NCBI GenBank assembly: GCA_016647705.1
Contig: CM028327.1
Coordinates: forward strand, 9,185,726 to 9,249,725
Direction: 5' to 3'
Source of the DNA: Eucommia ulmoides
Taxonomy: Eukaryota; Streptophyta; Magnoliopsida; Garryales; Eucommiaceae
DNA: 64,000 nucleotides
The notes below the pieces were generated by a model, which worked only from the letters and a program-made list of their open reading frames with translations, made no database searches and was not told the origin of the DNA. This document shows positions 1 to 9,402 of this stretch, in pieces. Position 1 is the stretch's first letter. The number at the start of each line of letters is the position of its first letter. The translations under genes and the position numbers were made by a program.

Positions 1-1175
1 GAATCCGAATAGCATTTCCAGTTTTTAAAAACTCGAAATACTATTATCTCTTTTAACAACATAACTCAAAATAAATCTATTACATTATCTACTTTAATAT
101 TAATTTTTTATTGTTTCATAAATTTAATTTTAATATTTTCCTTTATATCTTTATTCTTATTTCTCTACAAATTTTGTTTGAATTTTCATATTTCATTCAA
201 TCAAATCACTTTTACTTTTCAAAAATTTAAAACATCATTAATAAATAGTTTTTTTCCAAAAAAATTTCTAACCTATAAACCTAACAACTTTCCAAAATTT
301 TCAAAATGTGTTTTCAAAAATTTCAAAAACTGAACCAAACAGGCCCTTGGATATTATCAGATACATAAAATGCTTTTGAGGGAAAAATTAAAATGAAAGA
401 CTTATAGCAACAAGAAGCTAGAGGGCACATTAAACACTACATAATAATTTAGGTACCCTTGTTGTAACAGTTTCTTTAATAACCAAATCCATCTCTTAAA
501 ATATAAAAAATAAAAATGAAGAAATAAAAAATAACTATTTTTGTTTCTCAAGAAAAGTAGTTCTAATTTCTTGACTTTTAAATGCACAAAACAAAAGTTG
601 CTTTTATTTTTAATTACTTTTTTGTTTAAAAAAAAAATTAGAACGTTATCACACGGTGCTTTTCTTGTTCACATTTTTTGTCTTGATAAGATTAGAAAAG
701 TCAAGGACTTTAATTTTCTTGATTTTTAAAGGTATTTTTTACAAAACATAAGCTACTTTTATTTTTAAGAACTTTTTTGCTTAATATATATAAGGGGTTC
801 TTGTTGAACCGTCCACGAATTATAAATTTTGTCCATACAGTTCACGCATTACAGTAATTTTTTCAGAAGTCCAAACTTATTATACTACATGAAAGTCAAT
901 ATAATTTTTCCATGTAAAAAATTACAGTAACTTTTATGGCGTGCAGTAACTTTGGACCTTTGACAGAATTATTGGATTTTTCAAAAAATTATTGTACCAA
1001 GTGGATTGAATAAATAGCGATCTGCAAAATTTTGGGGTTATAAGTAAAAATAAATAAAAATAAGAACTTAAAAACAATGTTGCCAAACGGTGCCTTTAAT
1101 TTTTTCTCCCCTTGGGAAGTAATCAATGATAAATATTGTAACCCTTCATTAAAGAATGGAAAAAAAAAATGTTAC
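1..1175. other. Probable lipase intron, no exon seen
   Basis: AT-rich sequence downstream (in gene sense) of lipase exon 8. The donor GTAAC follows exon 8 directly. I found no frame resembling the expected C-terminal lipase exons, so this should be intron reaching past the left edge. A weak element near 785-1000 (rich in ACTGTAATTTTT-type words) also occurs near 34860-35000 and 59390-59610, so it is a dispersed repeat. Confidence 0.5.
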
Positions 1176-4100
1176 CTCTCTTGGAAAATGATGGTATGTC
1201 TTCTGAGCAAAATAAGAGTAATATGGAGGCAAATGAGGCACCATGTCATGTTCATTTGTGACCCGGATTGTGTTTGGCACAAGTGTGCTATAGTACGAAG
1301 CAAAAGCAGCATTGCCAATACGAGGTTGTCCAAATGTCATAACCCCAACATTTTCAACTCCAAGGTTGATCTGAAAAATGGGCGGAAAAAAAACAGGTTT
1401 TTATTAAAAAAAAATTTAATTGCTTTTGGAACTTATTTTTTAGTCATGAATTTACTAGGACATTCCCGCACCAAACACATTGAGACTGATTGTTACTTCA
1501 TCCGTCACCATATTCTCCAGAATATTGTTCGTCTCCACTCCGTCAGTTTGGTAAATCAGAAAACATATATTTTCACCAAGACACATCCACCCGCATGTTT
1601 TCACGCTCTGGTTTTCAAACTTACGTTCATGTCTAATTTACAGCCTTGAGTTTGAACGGGGATGTTAATGTATGTATATGAGCCTTAGCCAATAAGTTAA
1701 ACCCTAATCCCACAAGGAAAACCAACCATAATCCCATTAGGAAAACTCTAGTCACTGTCTATATAAAGATCCTTTGTATATCTCTACAATATTGAACCGT
1801 TCTCATATATCAATACATTCGTCTCATGTTCTCTCAATATTCCGCCTTCTCAATCATTCTAAAATAAATAAGAAACAAAATTGACCAATTAAATATAAAT
1901 CTGAAACTTAAAGGATACAAAATATAATTCAATTTATCTGTCCTAGAAGTGAGGGTGTGAAATTTTTGGACGAGAATTATCCCCCCAATCCTATAATCCA
2001 ATACAATCCATCCATTCCCCTCAAATCAATCTCAACTCCTAATAAAAAAACATTTTTTTTTAAAAAAAATTATGATCTATAATATAGATTTTTTATTCTT
2101 TACCGACATTTTTTTGGCTTTAATATAGATTTTTTATTCTTTACCAACATTTTTTTGGCTTTACTTTATTATATCAAATAAAAAATCCAACGGCATATTG
2201 TTGGCATCAACTAAGATGGATTTAATCTAGTTAATATATTAATTGAAATACTTAAAACTTATTTAAAGGACTAAAATATAAAGAAAAAGAACACGGAGAT
2301 GAAAAAATGATAAATGATTTACTTTAAGATAGCCTTTGGGAGCACGGAAATGAAACCATGGAATTGGAATTTGAAATGAATGTAAGTAATTGATTAAATT
2401 TTTACGTGCATCGCTTTCTAATTCCAATTCCACCGCTCTAATTCCATGCAACCAAACACTACCTAAGCATACTAAATAATTTTCCACAAAAAAACTCCTT
2501 TGGCGCACGCGCACAGAGAGAGAGAGAGAGGGGTTGTAATTACCCTGAGATCTAATGCACAAAAAGCAGCCATAGCTCCGCCCATTGAATGCCCCGTTAC
2601 AATTATCTTAAGGTCTCCATATAACTCCTTCACTATTTCAACAGCATTTATAACTCCAGACCGTACAGTCGTGTTGTGATAAGCATAATAAAATCCATGA
2701 TGCACCTGAAACAAGCCGAGATAAGTAAAATATGTGTGTGTGTATACACATTCACTCTAGGGAAGAGAGAGAAACCGAGTGGACAAATTTCACGGCACCA
2801 CATACCATTGCATCATCTATGCCAGGGTAATTTATATCAAGCTGCTTCCAGAATAGGTCTTCAATCCAATTTTGTATGCTGCAACAAGCAATTTATTCAT
2901 CAATTAACAGTAATTAGTATGGAAAAATGCACTTCTTGGAATTTTATGAAAGTAAATAGACTTGGGACTATTTTTTAATTAGTCAATTTATGAATTGTTA
3001 CAGTTAGCAGCATAGGTTGTAAAAATTTAACACACTTAAATTATCTAGCTAACCATTTTAGTTCAACTTCAATTATCTAGCGTAGGTTGCATTTTCTAAT
3101 TTAATTGGAGTAAAAAATTCCTAAACATTAAACGTGTCGCTTTGCTCAAGAAACAATATGAAAAATTGATTAAGTTATATTTACATGGAGATATGTAAAA
3201 AACAAACTCGTATATAGCTCATGATCAGGTAACATAAGCGATGTGGGATTCAACACGGCCCCTCACACGCAAGGTGGACTTTTGACAAACCACTGCAAAC
3301 AGATATCAGGGCAAAAGCCCAACATCGATGGGTGTTTTGACGTGTCCCCTCGTGCGCGGGGGGACTTTTTGACAAACCACTACGAATGGATACCGGGGGA
3401 TCCAACATCGATGTGGGATTCAACACACCCAACATCAAACAAAAAGTTTTGCTCTGATACCATGTAGAAATCCAATGGGATTAACTCACTCTCAAAAGAC
3501 ACCTTGAAATATGAGAATTGCCCTAGACTTTATATATAGCTCAGGATTAGGTAACACAAGCAAGGTGAGATTCAAAATTAGACAACAAGCAAGGTGAGAT
3601 TCAAAATTAGACAACCAAACGGGCTCTTAAACAACCACTCAGTTGATCAGATAACAAACCTGCTTTCTTGAGTACCTCTGAATGCAATGACAGTAGCGTT
3701 GAGATCCTTTGCCACTCCTACAAATGCCTACAAGGAATACACAAAGTTAAACCCAAAATTTATGACATAATGAACTATGAGTGAAATGTCAATGAAATGC
3801 AAGGGAGAAATCATGCTTCCAATCTTTATCCAACTATTTTTGTGAGATATGCACCTGGAGGCAGTGTTGTACATCCACAATCAGCTCTATCATTTCAAAT
3901 CCCTGCTTTGAAGTAAAAACGCAATAAGATAACCGTTGAAAAATTACCACAATTTCGCATGGAAAGTAGGATGACACCAATTAATTTTGAATTAACTATT
4001 TAAATTAGCCTTAACTAAGGTACCTTGGTGAGATCATCACATCTTGAGCACGTCCACGTAAAAAGTTCAGTCAAATCTGAAAGGTATACCTGGAAAAGGA

Positions 4101-6709
4101 AAGTTAATTTCAAGCAAAGGTTGGAGTTTTTGTTTTTTTTTTCCTTTTTTTGGCTGAGCTAAAATCATGGCATGTTATGTAGAGTAGCACATGATTAAAA
4201 AAAGAAACAAAGAGCAATATAAAATTAACTAAATTAACAGAAATCAGAGTTCGTAATTTTTACCATTTAAATCAGTAAGATCAATTCTAATAAAAGCATA
4301 ACAGTTTAACTAGCTAAGCACGTGTGTTGTACGGCAGTCGGAAGGCCTTTTTTCTCAAAAAATCATTTGAAGCAGGCTATAAATGTTAGTCCTTGGTAAC
4401 GGTGATATAGAATTTTATTCGGTTTTTGTGAACCTTAATCTCTGATTATAGGAGTGAGATCAGATTTCATCCTTGTCAGACTGCAGCTCAGCCCGTTGGC
4501 GTTTGCTAGCTCTAAGTTTGTCATTTTCGCCTCAAGTTATGGTTGAGCCTTGTTATAAATCTTTCAATAAATAAACTCAACTCACGACAAAGAAGGAAAG
4601 TGAAAATTTTGAATCCACAATATGTTCATTGGTTAAAATTTCAGAAGGACCCACCGCAGAAGCATATTCCACCAATATTAGAGCAAGCGTGTGATTGTAA
4701 GTAGGCAAATGATGCTTGTGCTTGTGTTTGATCTTGAGTTCTGCAACCATATTAAGAAAAAGAAAAAGAAAAAATTGTAAGGAATCAATGTTTAAATAGG
4801 TGAATCAAGCCTTCAAGTATTGTCAAAACTTTAGTAGTCATTGTAGAAACCCAGTGGGCCTAACTCACTCTCAAAAGACATGGAAGAGGAGGATTACCCC
4901 TACACTTATATATAGCTCAAGATAAGATGTGGGATTCAACATGCCCCCTTACACGCAGGAAGAACTTTGACAAACCACTACGAACAGATATCGGAGGGCC
5001 CAACAACAATGTAGATTTCAACACACCCTCTCATACGCAGTGTGGACTTTAACAAACCACTGCGAACGTTGATGTGGGATTCAACACGTCCAACATCAGA
5101 CGAAAGGCCTGGGGCTCTAATATCATGTAGAAACCAGGTAGACCTAACTCACTCTCAAAAAATGTCTTGGAAGAGGAGGATTACCCCTACACTTATATAT
5201 AGTTCAGGATTAGGTAACACGAGCGATGAGGGATTAAACCGCCCCCTCACGCGCAAGGTGGCCTTGACAAACCACTGCGAACGAACATCAGAGGGCCCAA
5301 CATCAATGTAAGATTCAACAGTCGTGATAAAGTATATTCATATGTCAACCAAGAAAAGATTTGCAAGTAAGAAAAATACTAAAATCAGGAAACAATGAAA
5401 GAAATAGAATCACATCTAGAGACAAAATGGTTTCGGATTAAATATGTTAAAATTAATTTTCCTTACTTGAGCCCTTTCAACAACACACGAGATACCAAAT
5501 GATTTTATTACAAGCAACATTTTTGTACTTCAATTTATTAAAGCAAAAGAAACAGTAAAGAGGCCGGCTAATATAACCCATACAATGATCGAAACCTTAC
5601 TTTAGTACTTCAACTTATTAGATCAATTGCAAAATCAAGAGATTAGCTAATATTGCCCACATAATGATCAAAACTTCATATGTATTAATGAAAAAGTTAA
5701 GGATAGAGAATTGTAGAAATCTTATCTTAATGGAATGTTAAAAACTTGCCAATTTAATTCATATTTATCAAATAAAATGGAGCTTTTGTTTCTAAAATTG
5801 TGCAACCTTATGCAAACATGTGAATACTAGTTTCACACACCAATTTGGCCTAGTAAACTTGACCCCTCGAGATCCGTTCAATCTTAACACCTCCATCCTA
5901 CTAATGGATACTAATGTTAAGATCAAAAGGTCATATTCCCAAATTCACAATACACCATTACCTCTAATATTGTACTATATGCCGAATAATGAAGATCTAT
6001 TTTTAAGCCTCGTCAAAAAGTTCACCATTAATGTTTGTTTATTATTTCATCCTCTTTTAATGTTATTATTGCAATTATTTACAAGCAACAGTCTAGTCCA
6101 ATCCGAGGGGGATGGGAACAAAGAGGCTTGTGAGAATCAGTTGACAAAAATCAATTTCTACCACAATACTCTTGCATAAGCCAAAATTCAAAATCTCCAA
6201 CTCACGCGATAGAAATTGAGTACATGATTGTTGGGAATTTATTTCCCAGTAGGCAACGAGACTTATTTGCTTCCGCCCGTCAAACCATTTAATGAAATCC
6301 ATCAACTCTTGTGGGCACGGTCTGCTTAATCTAAGCAACTTTGACTATGCCAGTCACTCTAATTCCAAAAGACCTCCAATTCTCCAAACCTTCTCACCAC
6401 TAGTAATTGCAATTTCTAATAAAATCTACACATTGATATGTCAATCACCATAAGAAATCTAAGATAAATTTAATATTGTGTTGTAATTAGTGTAAAATCC
6501 TTAATCTATACTAAATTGCATACCATTCACAATATGTATAACAAAAATTAAATTTCACAACAAATGAGATGAACTTAAATCTCGAATAAGATGAACTGAT
6601 GAAGTAAGCGAATGCGACACTTGAATTTACATAATTCACTACCTCTTCCAGAAGAAATTACTAACAAACAAAACATAATTGCCATCTTTAACCGTCTTCT
6701 TCGTTCCAT
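1176..6709 (-). CDS. Class-3 lipase (alpha/beta hydrolase), secreted, 3' end beyond the window
   Basis: Coding exons, read on the minus strand: 6709-6643, 4740-4655, 4089-4024, 3902-3855, 3727-3660, 2878-2806, 2705-2544 and 1370-1176. They join in frame into 255 codons with GT..AG introns. The start gives MERRRRLK followed by a hydrophobic stretch, a plausible signal peptide. Family landmarks seen are AFRGTQE, the nucleophile elbow GHSMGG (exon 7, catalytic Ser), MTFGQPRIGN and the exon 8 segment RVTNEHDMVPHLPP, which should carry the catalytic Asp; the catalytic His region FPRE ends exon 8. The last exons of the family (EVWL onward) are not found in 1-1175, so the gene is cut by the window edge. 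It resembles Arabidopsis At5g18630/At5g18640, predicted triacylglycerol lipases; the substrate is unknown. Introns hold two TRIMs, a MITE and a copia fragment, yet the exons remain open. Family assignment is strong and exon ends are inferred. Confidence 0.93.
1460..1862 (+). mobile_element. 5'-truncated Ty1/copia fragment: RNase H tail plus one LTR, in a lipase intron
   Basis: The plus-strand frame from about 1466 to 1648 reads like the end of a copia RNase H domain (KHIETDCYFIRHHIL, then YIFTKTH). A purine-rich tract follows, then an LTR beginning TGTTAATG at 1663 with a TATA-like CTATATAAAG near 1760. The RNase H tail and LTR start match those of the element at 38080-42782, so both belong to one lineage. 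The fragment lies in the intron between lipase exons 7 and 8, antisense to the gene. Confidence 0.8.
2078..2161. repeat. Tandem duplication of about 42 bp in a lipase intron
   Basis: Two nearly identical copies of a unit containing AATATAGATTTTTTATTC and ending in TTTTTTTGGC lie side by side. They differ at one base (ACCGAC versus ACCAAC). Non-coding. Confidence 0.85.
2318..2466. mobile_element. MITE of the 'GTTTGGTTGCATGGAATT' family
   Basis: Short element in lipase intron 7. The right end (ATTCCATGCAACCAAACACT) is the inverted counterpart of the left end (GGGAGCACGG..CATGGAATTGG). Related copies lie at 21783-21920 and 30885-30997. The size of about 140 bp and the inverted ends suggest a hAT-type MITE; the superfamily is inferred. 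Confidence 0.6.
3212..3610 (-). mobile_element. TRIM retrotransposon A (degenerate), in a lipase intron
   Basis: Read on the minus strand, an LTR ends in CTACA at 3463 and is followed directly by TGGTATCAGAGC, the standard primer-binding site for initiator methionine tRNA (complement of 3451-3462). A short internal segment (about 3341-3462) and a second, damaged LTR (about 3212-3340) follow. There is no coding capacity. Between about 3555 and 3610 a 28 bp unit containing AAGGTGAGATTCAAAATTAG is duplicated. The same family forms TRIM B at 4842-5320. Confidence 0.75.
4842..5320 (-). mobile_element. TRIM retrotransposon B, nearly complete, in a lipase intron
   Basis: Two LTRs of about 180-195 bp (4842-5023 and 5126-5320) flank an internal region of only about 100 bp. 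On the minus strand they begin TGTTGAATC and end TTTCTACA. Adjacent to the right LTR is a primer-binding site degraded to TGATATTAGAGCC. The flanks GTCAT (4837-4841) and GTCGT (5321-5325) look like a 5 bp target duplication with one change. No protein is encoded. It sits in the long first coding intron of the lipase, in the same orientation as the gene. Confidence 0.8.
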
Positions 6710-6712
6710 AAT

Positions 6713-7075
6713 CTGGAAACAACAAAAAAGGGGGGAAAACACGATCAATGACCGATTTCAACCTAATAATACACACATACCAAGAGGAAATCGTTGCTCC
6801 TACTAATTTAACACACCGTAATTGCTTGTCAGCCAAAAAAGGAAAAAACAAGCAATATTCTGATAACAATTGCGAATCAGAATAACAATTAGGGAAAGAA
6901 AATTCGTAAACCAACCTGCTAATAAACTTTTCCGAAGTTCGGAGTTCCGATTATGATCGGCCGTCGATCGGAGACGGAGTCGATAGCGTGTCCGTACGAG
7001 AAAGACGCCGGTGCGGAGGAGGAAGGAGAAGAAGAATTATACTGATTGTAGATAGAGAAGATAACGCTGAAGTCT
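6713..7075 (-). other. Lipase 5' leader: probable non-coding first exon and leader intron
   Basis: On the minus strand a splice acceptor (TTTCCAG) lies three bases before the lipase ATG at 6709. A donor (AGCAG/GTTGG) lies near 6917. The stretch 6917 to about 7075 is more GC-rich than its surroundings and has no ATG, fitting a 5' untranslated exon followed by a leader intron of about 204 bp (6713-6916). The transcription start is not determined, and no convincing TATA box was seen. Confidence 0.55.
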
Positions 7076-7439
7076 CAACAGATTCCAACTCTATTATCCA
7101 CAAATTACCTAAATTACCCTTCCACGTGTTTATTTAAGGAATAATTGTATTTCACACCCCTGTATCTTAGTTTTATTTTATTTTAATCCCTTTACTTTGA
7201 AAACGTACACATTACTCTCTTCTACTCTTTGATAAACTCAACAAATTACCTAATGTTTATTATATGATTCTTTTACATTCTTGTACTTTAGTCTTATTTT
7301 GTTTTAACCCATTTACGTTGAAAACTTACACATTACCTTCTTTTAAGGGACCATCACGGAGTCTAACTAATTAGATTTTATGGGTAGCTTCCCTCCTACA
7401 CAGCCCTCGAAGCAAAACTCAAAAGTATACACACTAGGA

Positions 7440-7755
7440 TCCTTATTGTTAAGGCTAGAGACTACCCAAGGGTTGTGGTAGAAACGGAGTCAACGGAGGC
7501 AATGCCCCTCATCCTTTAAGACTGCCCTGAAATCTAGAGCTATAAACCACGAATGGAAGACTGCTAAAGATTCATCCAAAACAACAACTATAAGCTTCAG
7601 TTCACTCCAAGAGAAAATAACAAATGTGCGGACTTTCTCGCTGAAAAGTAACGAATTGAGGAATAAACTTGAAATATCTTGAGTTGCCTCCGGCTGAGAT
7701 GACGAACCCAGTGTTGGAAGAGATGAAAAGCGAAGCATTTGATCGATACCCCTAG
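7440..7755 (+). pseudogene. LINE-type RNase H fragment (frameshifted)
   Basis: Plus-strand frames contain the hallmarks of the C-terminal RNase H-like domain of plant non-LTR retrotransposons: ARDYPRVVVETES, then FTPRENNKCADFLA, then LPPAEM near the end. They are split by at least one stop and one frameshift. The fragment is short and lacks the rest of a LINE, so it is a dead remnant between the lipase and the ISWI gene. Confidence 0.65.
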
Positions 7756-8274
7756 TTTTTGTTTTTATTTATTTTTTCTTATATGGATAAAATGAAAATA
7801 AAATTAAAAGAAATTATATTTTTGTACATTTCACGTAAATTTTAGATTAAATTTATTATTTCACTCATTTTTAACATATTTTGTTAATTTTAAAAAAATA
7901 ATCAATTTATTATAAATATAATAGAATAAAATGTCGGTTTTTAAAATAGAGGAGATATTTTGAAATAATATCAAAGTGGGAGGGGTTATAAGGCAATTAA
8001 CCCTTTATCTTAAGCTTCTCTTTTCTTACGGGCGTGTAAATTCGAATTTTCGCGGAGGGTAATTTCGGAAAGAATAAAACATTGTGATGGGTACACGCCG
8101 ACAGTGGGCGTGTAAAAAACGTGAGGGATAAGGCTTTGGGAGAAACTGGTTGTTGTGCACGTGCTCGTCATGTGACGTCAAGGGCCTGTTTGGATATAAA
8201 AGGAATATACTCATTACTCAAGCCAAAGGACAAAACTATGAACAAAAGTAAAGCACTGTATAAGAATTAACACC
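7756..8274. other. Gene-free AT-rich spacer
   Basis: No gene is recognised. A segment ending near 8005 (TTATAAGGCAATTAACCC) matches the right terminal repeat of the MITE in ISWI intron 11 (19468-19944), suggesting a damaged copy of that family between about 7140 and 8005. The stretch 8026-8214 is more GC-rich but has no recognisable product. Confidence 0.4.
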
Positions 8275-8450
8275 GATTAGTCCGGTTGGTAATGACAGGT
8301 GTTCCATTTTTTTGTTAATCATGATTCGATCTTTTTGGATAGTATTGTACGAATAAAATCCTCAATGAACCAAGTTGACGTGAAGGAGTGTGTCTTTAAA
8401 ATTACCAGGATGATGATTAGTTAAAGTGTGCATAAGCTAATGTGGACATA
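8275..8450 (+). repeat. tRNA-derived SINE-like repeat, copy 1
   Basis: Starts with an A-box-like TTAGTCCGGTTGGTAA and has a B-box-like ATGATTCGATCT about 50 bp on, the layout of a polymerase III internal promoter. It ends with a conserved tail (GATGATTAGTTAAAGTGTGC). Four related copies lie at 8556-8755, 12661-12850, 55669-55832 and 57966-58153. Confidence 0.6.
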
Positions 8451-8504
8451 ACTAATCATATAACTAAAAATAAATAAAAAACAACTAAGAATCCTCCGTG
8501 TCTA

Positions 8505-9182
8505 AGGGTGTGTTTGTTTGGACGAAAAAAATATGGATAAAAAAATGAAAAGAAAACTTAGTTGGTAAAGGTAGGTGTTTCATTTTTCTGTTAATCGGAA
8601 TTTGATCTTTTAAGATAGCACTCTACAAGTAAAAATGAAAAGGAAACTTGGTTGGTAAAATCCTGAATGAACCAAGTCGATAAAAAAGAGTGTGCTCTTA
8701 AGATCGTCCGAGATGGTGATTAATTTAGGTGTGCATAAGCTAATGCAAACACAACTGATTGTGTTTTTTGGATTGAAAAAAATATGGATAAGAAAATAAA
8801 AAAGAAAATGGGATGAAAAATAAAGCAAAAAAGTTGTTTGGTATGGATGAAAAATAGCAAGCAAAAAAAAAAATAGATAGAAAAATTCACAATTTCCTAA
8901 CCAAATTTTTATGCGCTCTAATTTGAGAGTAAAATGGGAGGGAGTTTTGCAAGAGGAGCAAAAAATTACAATTATACATTTGACAATATAATTTTTAATT
9001 TATTTTTACAATGCACGAGAGTAAAATAGTAAATTACATTAGAGCGAATTATTTTTCTTTCATAACAAAACAACATTAAAGAAAATAAATTTTATTTCAG
9101 GATGAACAAAAATATTTTCTCATTTTATTATCCTCTCTCTCTTTTTTCTTTTTTTTTTCCTTCCAACCAAACATACCCTAAG
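8505..9182. mobile_element. MITE or small DNA transposon with inverted ends, containing a SINE-like copy
   Basis: The left end (CTAAGGGTGTGTTTGTTTGG) and right end (CCAACCAAACATACCCTAAG) form an imperfect terminal inverted repeat of about 20 bp. The interior is very AT-rich and has no transposase. It encloses the SINE-like copy at 8556-8755, so the SINE-like unit inserted later. The superfamily (hAT-like) is inferred from the terminal style only. Confidence 0.6.
8556..8755 (+). repeat. tRNA-derived SINE-like repeat, copy 2
   Basis: Similar to copy 1 along most of its length: A-box-like CTTAGTTGGTAAAGG, B-box-like GGAATTTGATCTT and a tail with GGTGATTAATTTAGGTGTGC. It carries a small internal duplication (AAAATGAAAAGAAAAC/AAAATGAAAAGGAAAC) and is nested inside the MITE at 8505-9182. 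Confidence 0.55.
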
Positions 9183-9402
9183 GTATTATATTGATTTTCA
9201 AATTTATTAGTATAAAAAATGGAAAAAAATTTTGGCTAATAAAATAGATGTATGAAACTAAAAGCTATAAAATATAATTTAATTTAATCATTTTAAAAAT
9301 CAAGGTGTGAAATATTTTGACATGAATTTTTCCAATAAAAAACTTTTATAATCCAATTTTATTCACCTTAAATCAATCCCAACCCCTAACAAAAAGATAT
9401 TG

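Noticed and set aside
1077-1649. Plus-strand open frame of 190 codons
   Set aside because: Its first part is the antisense of lipase exon 8 and its last part is the copia RNase H tail; the continuous frame is accidental.
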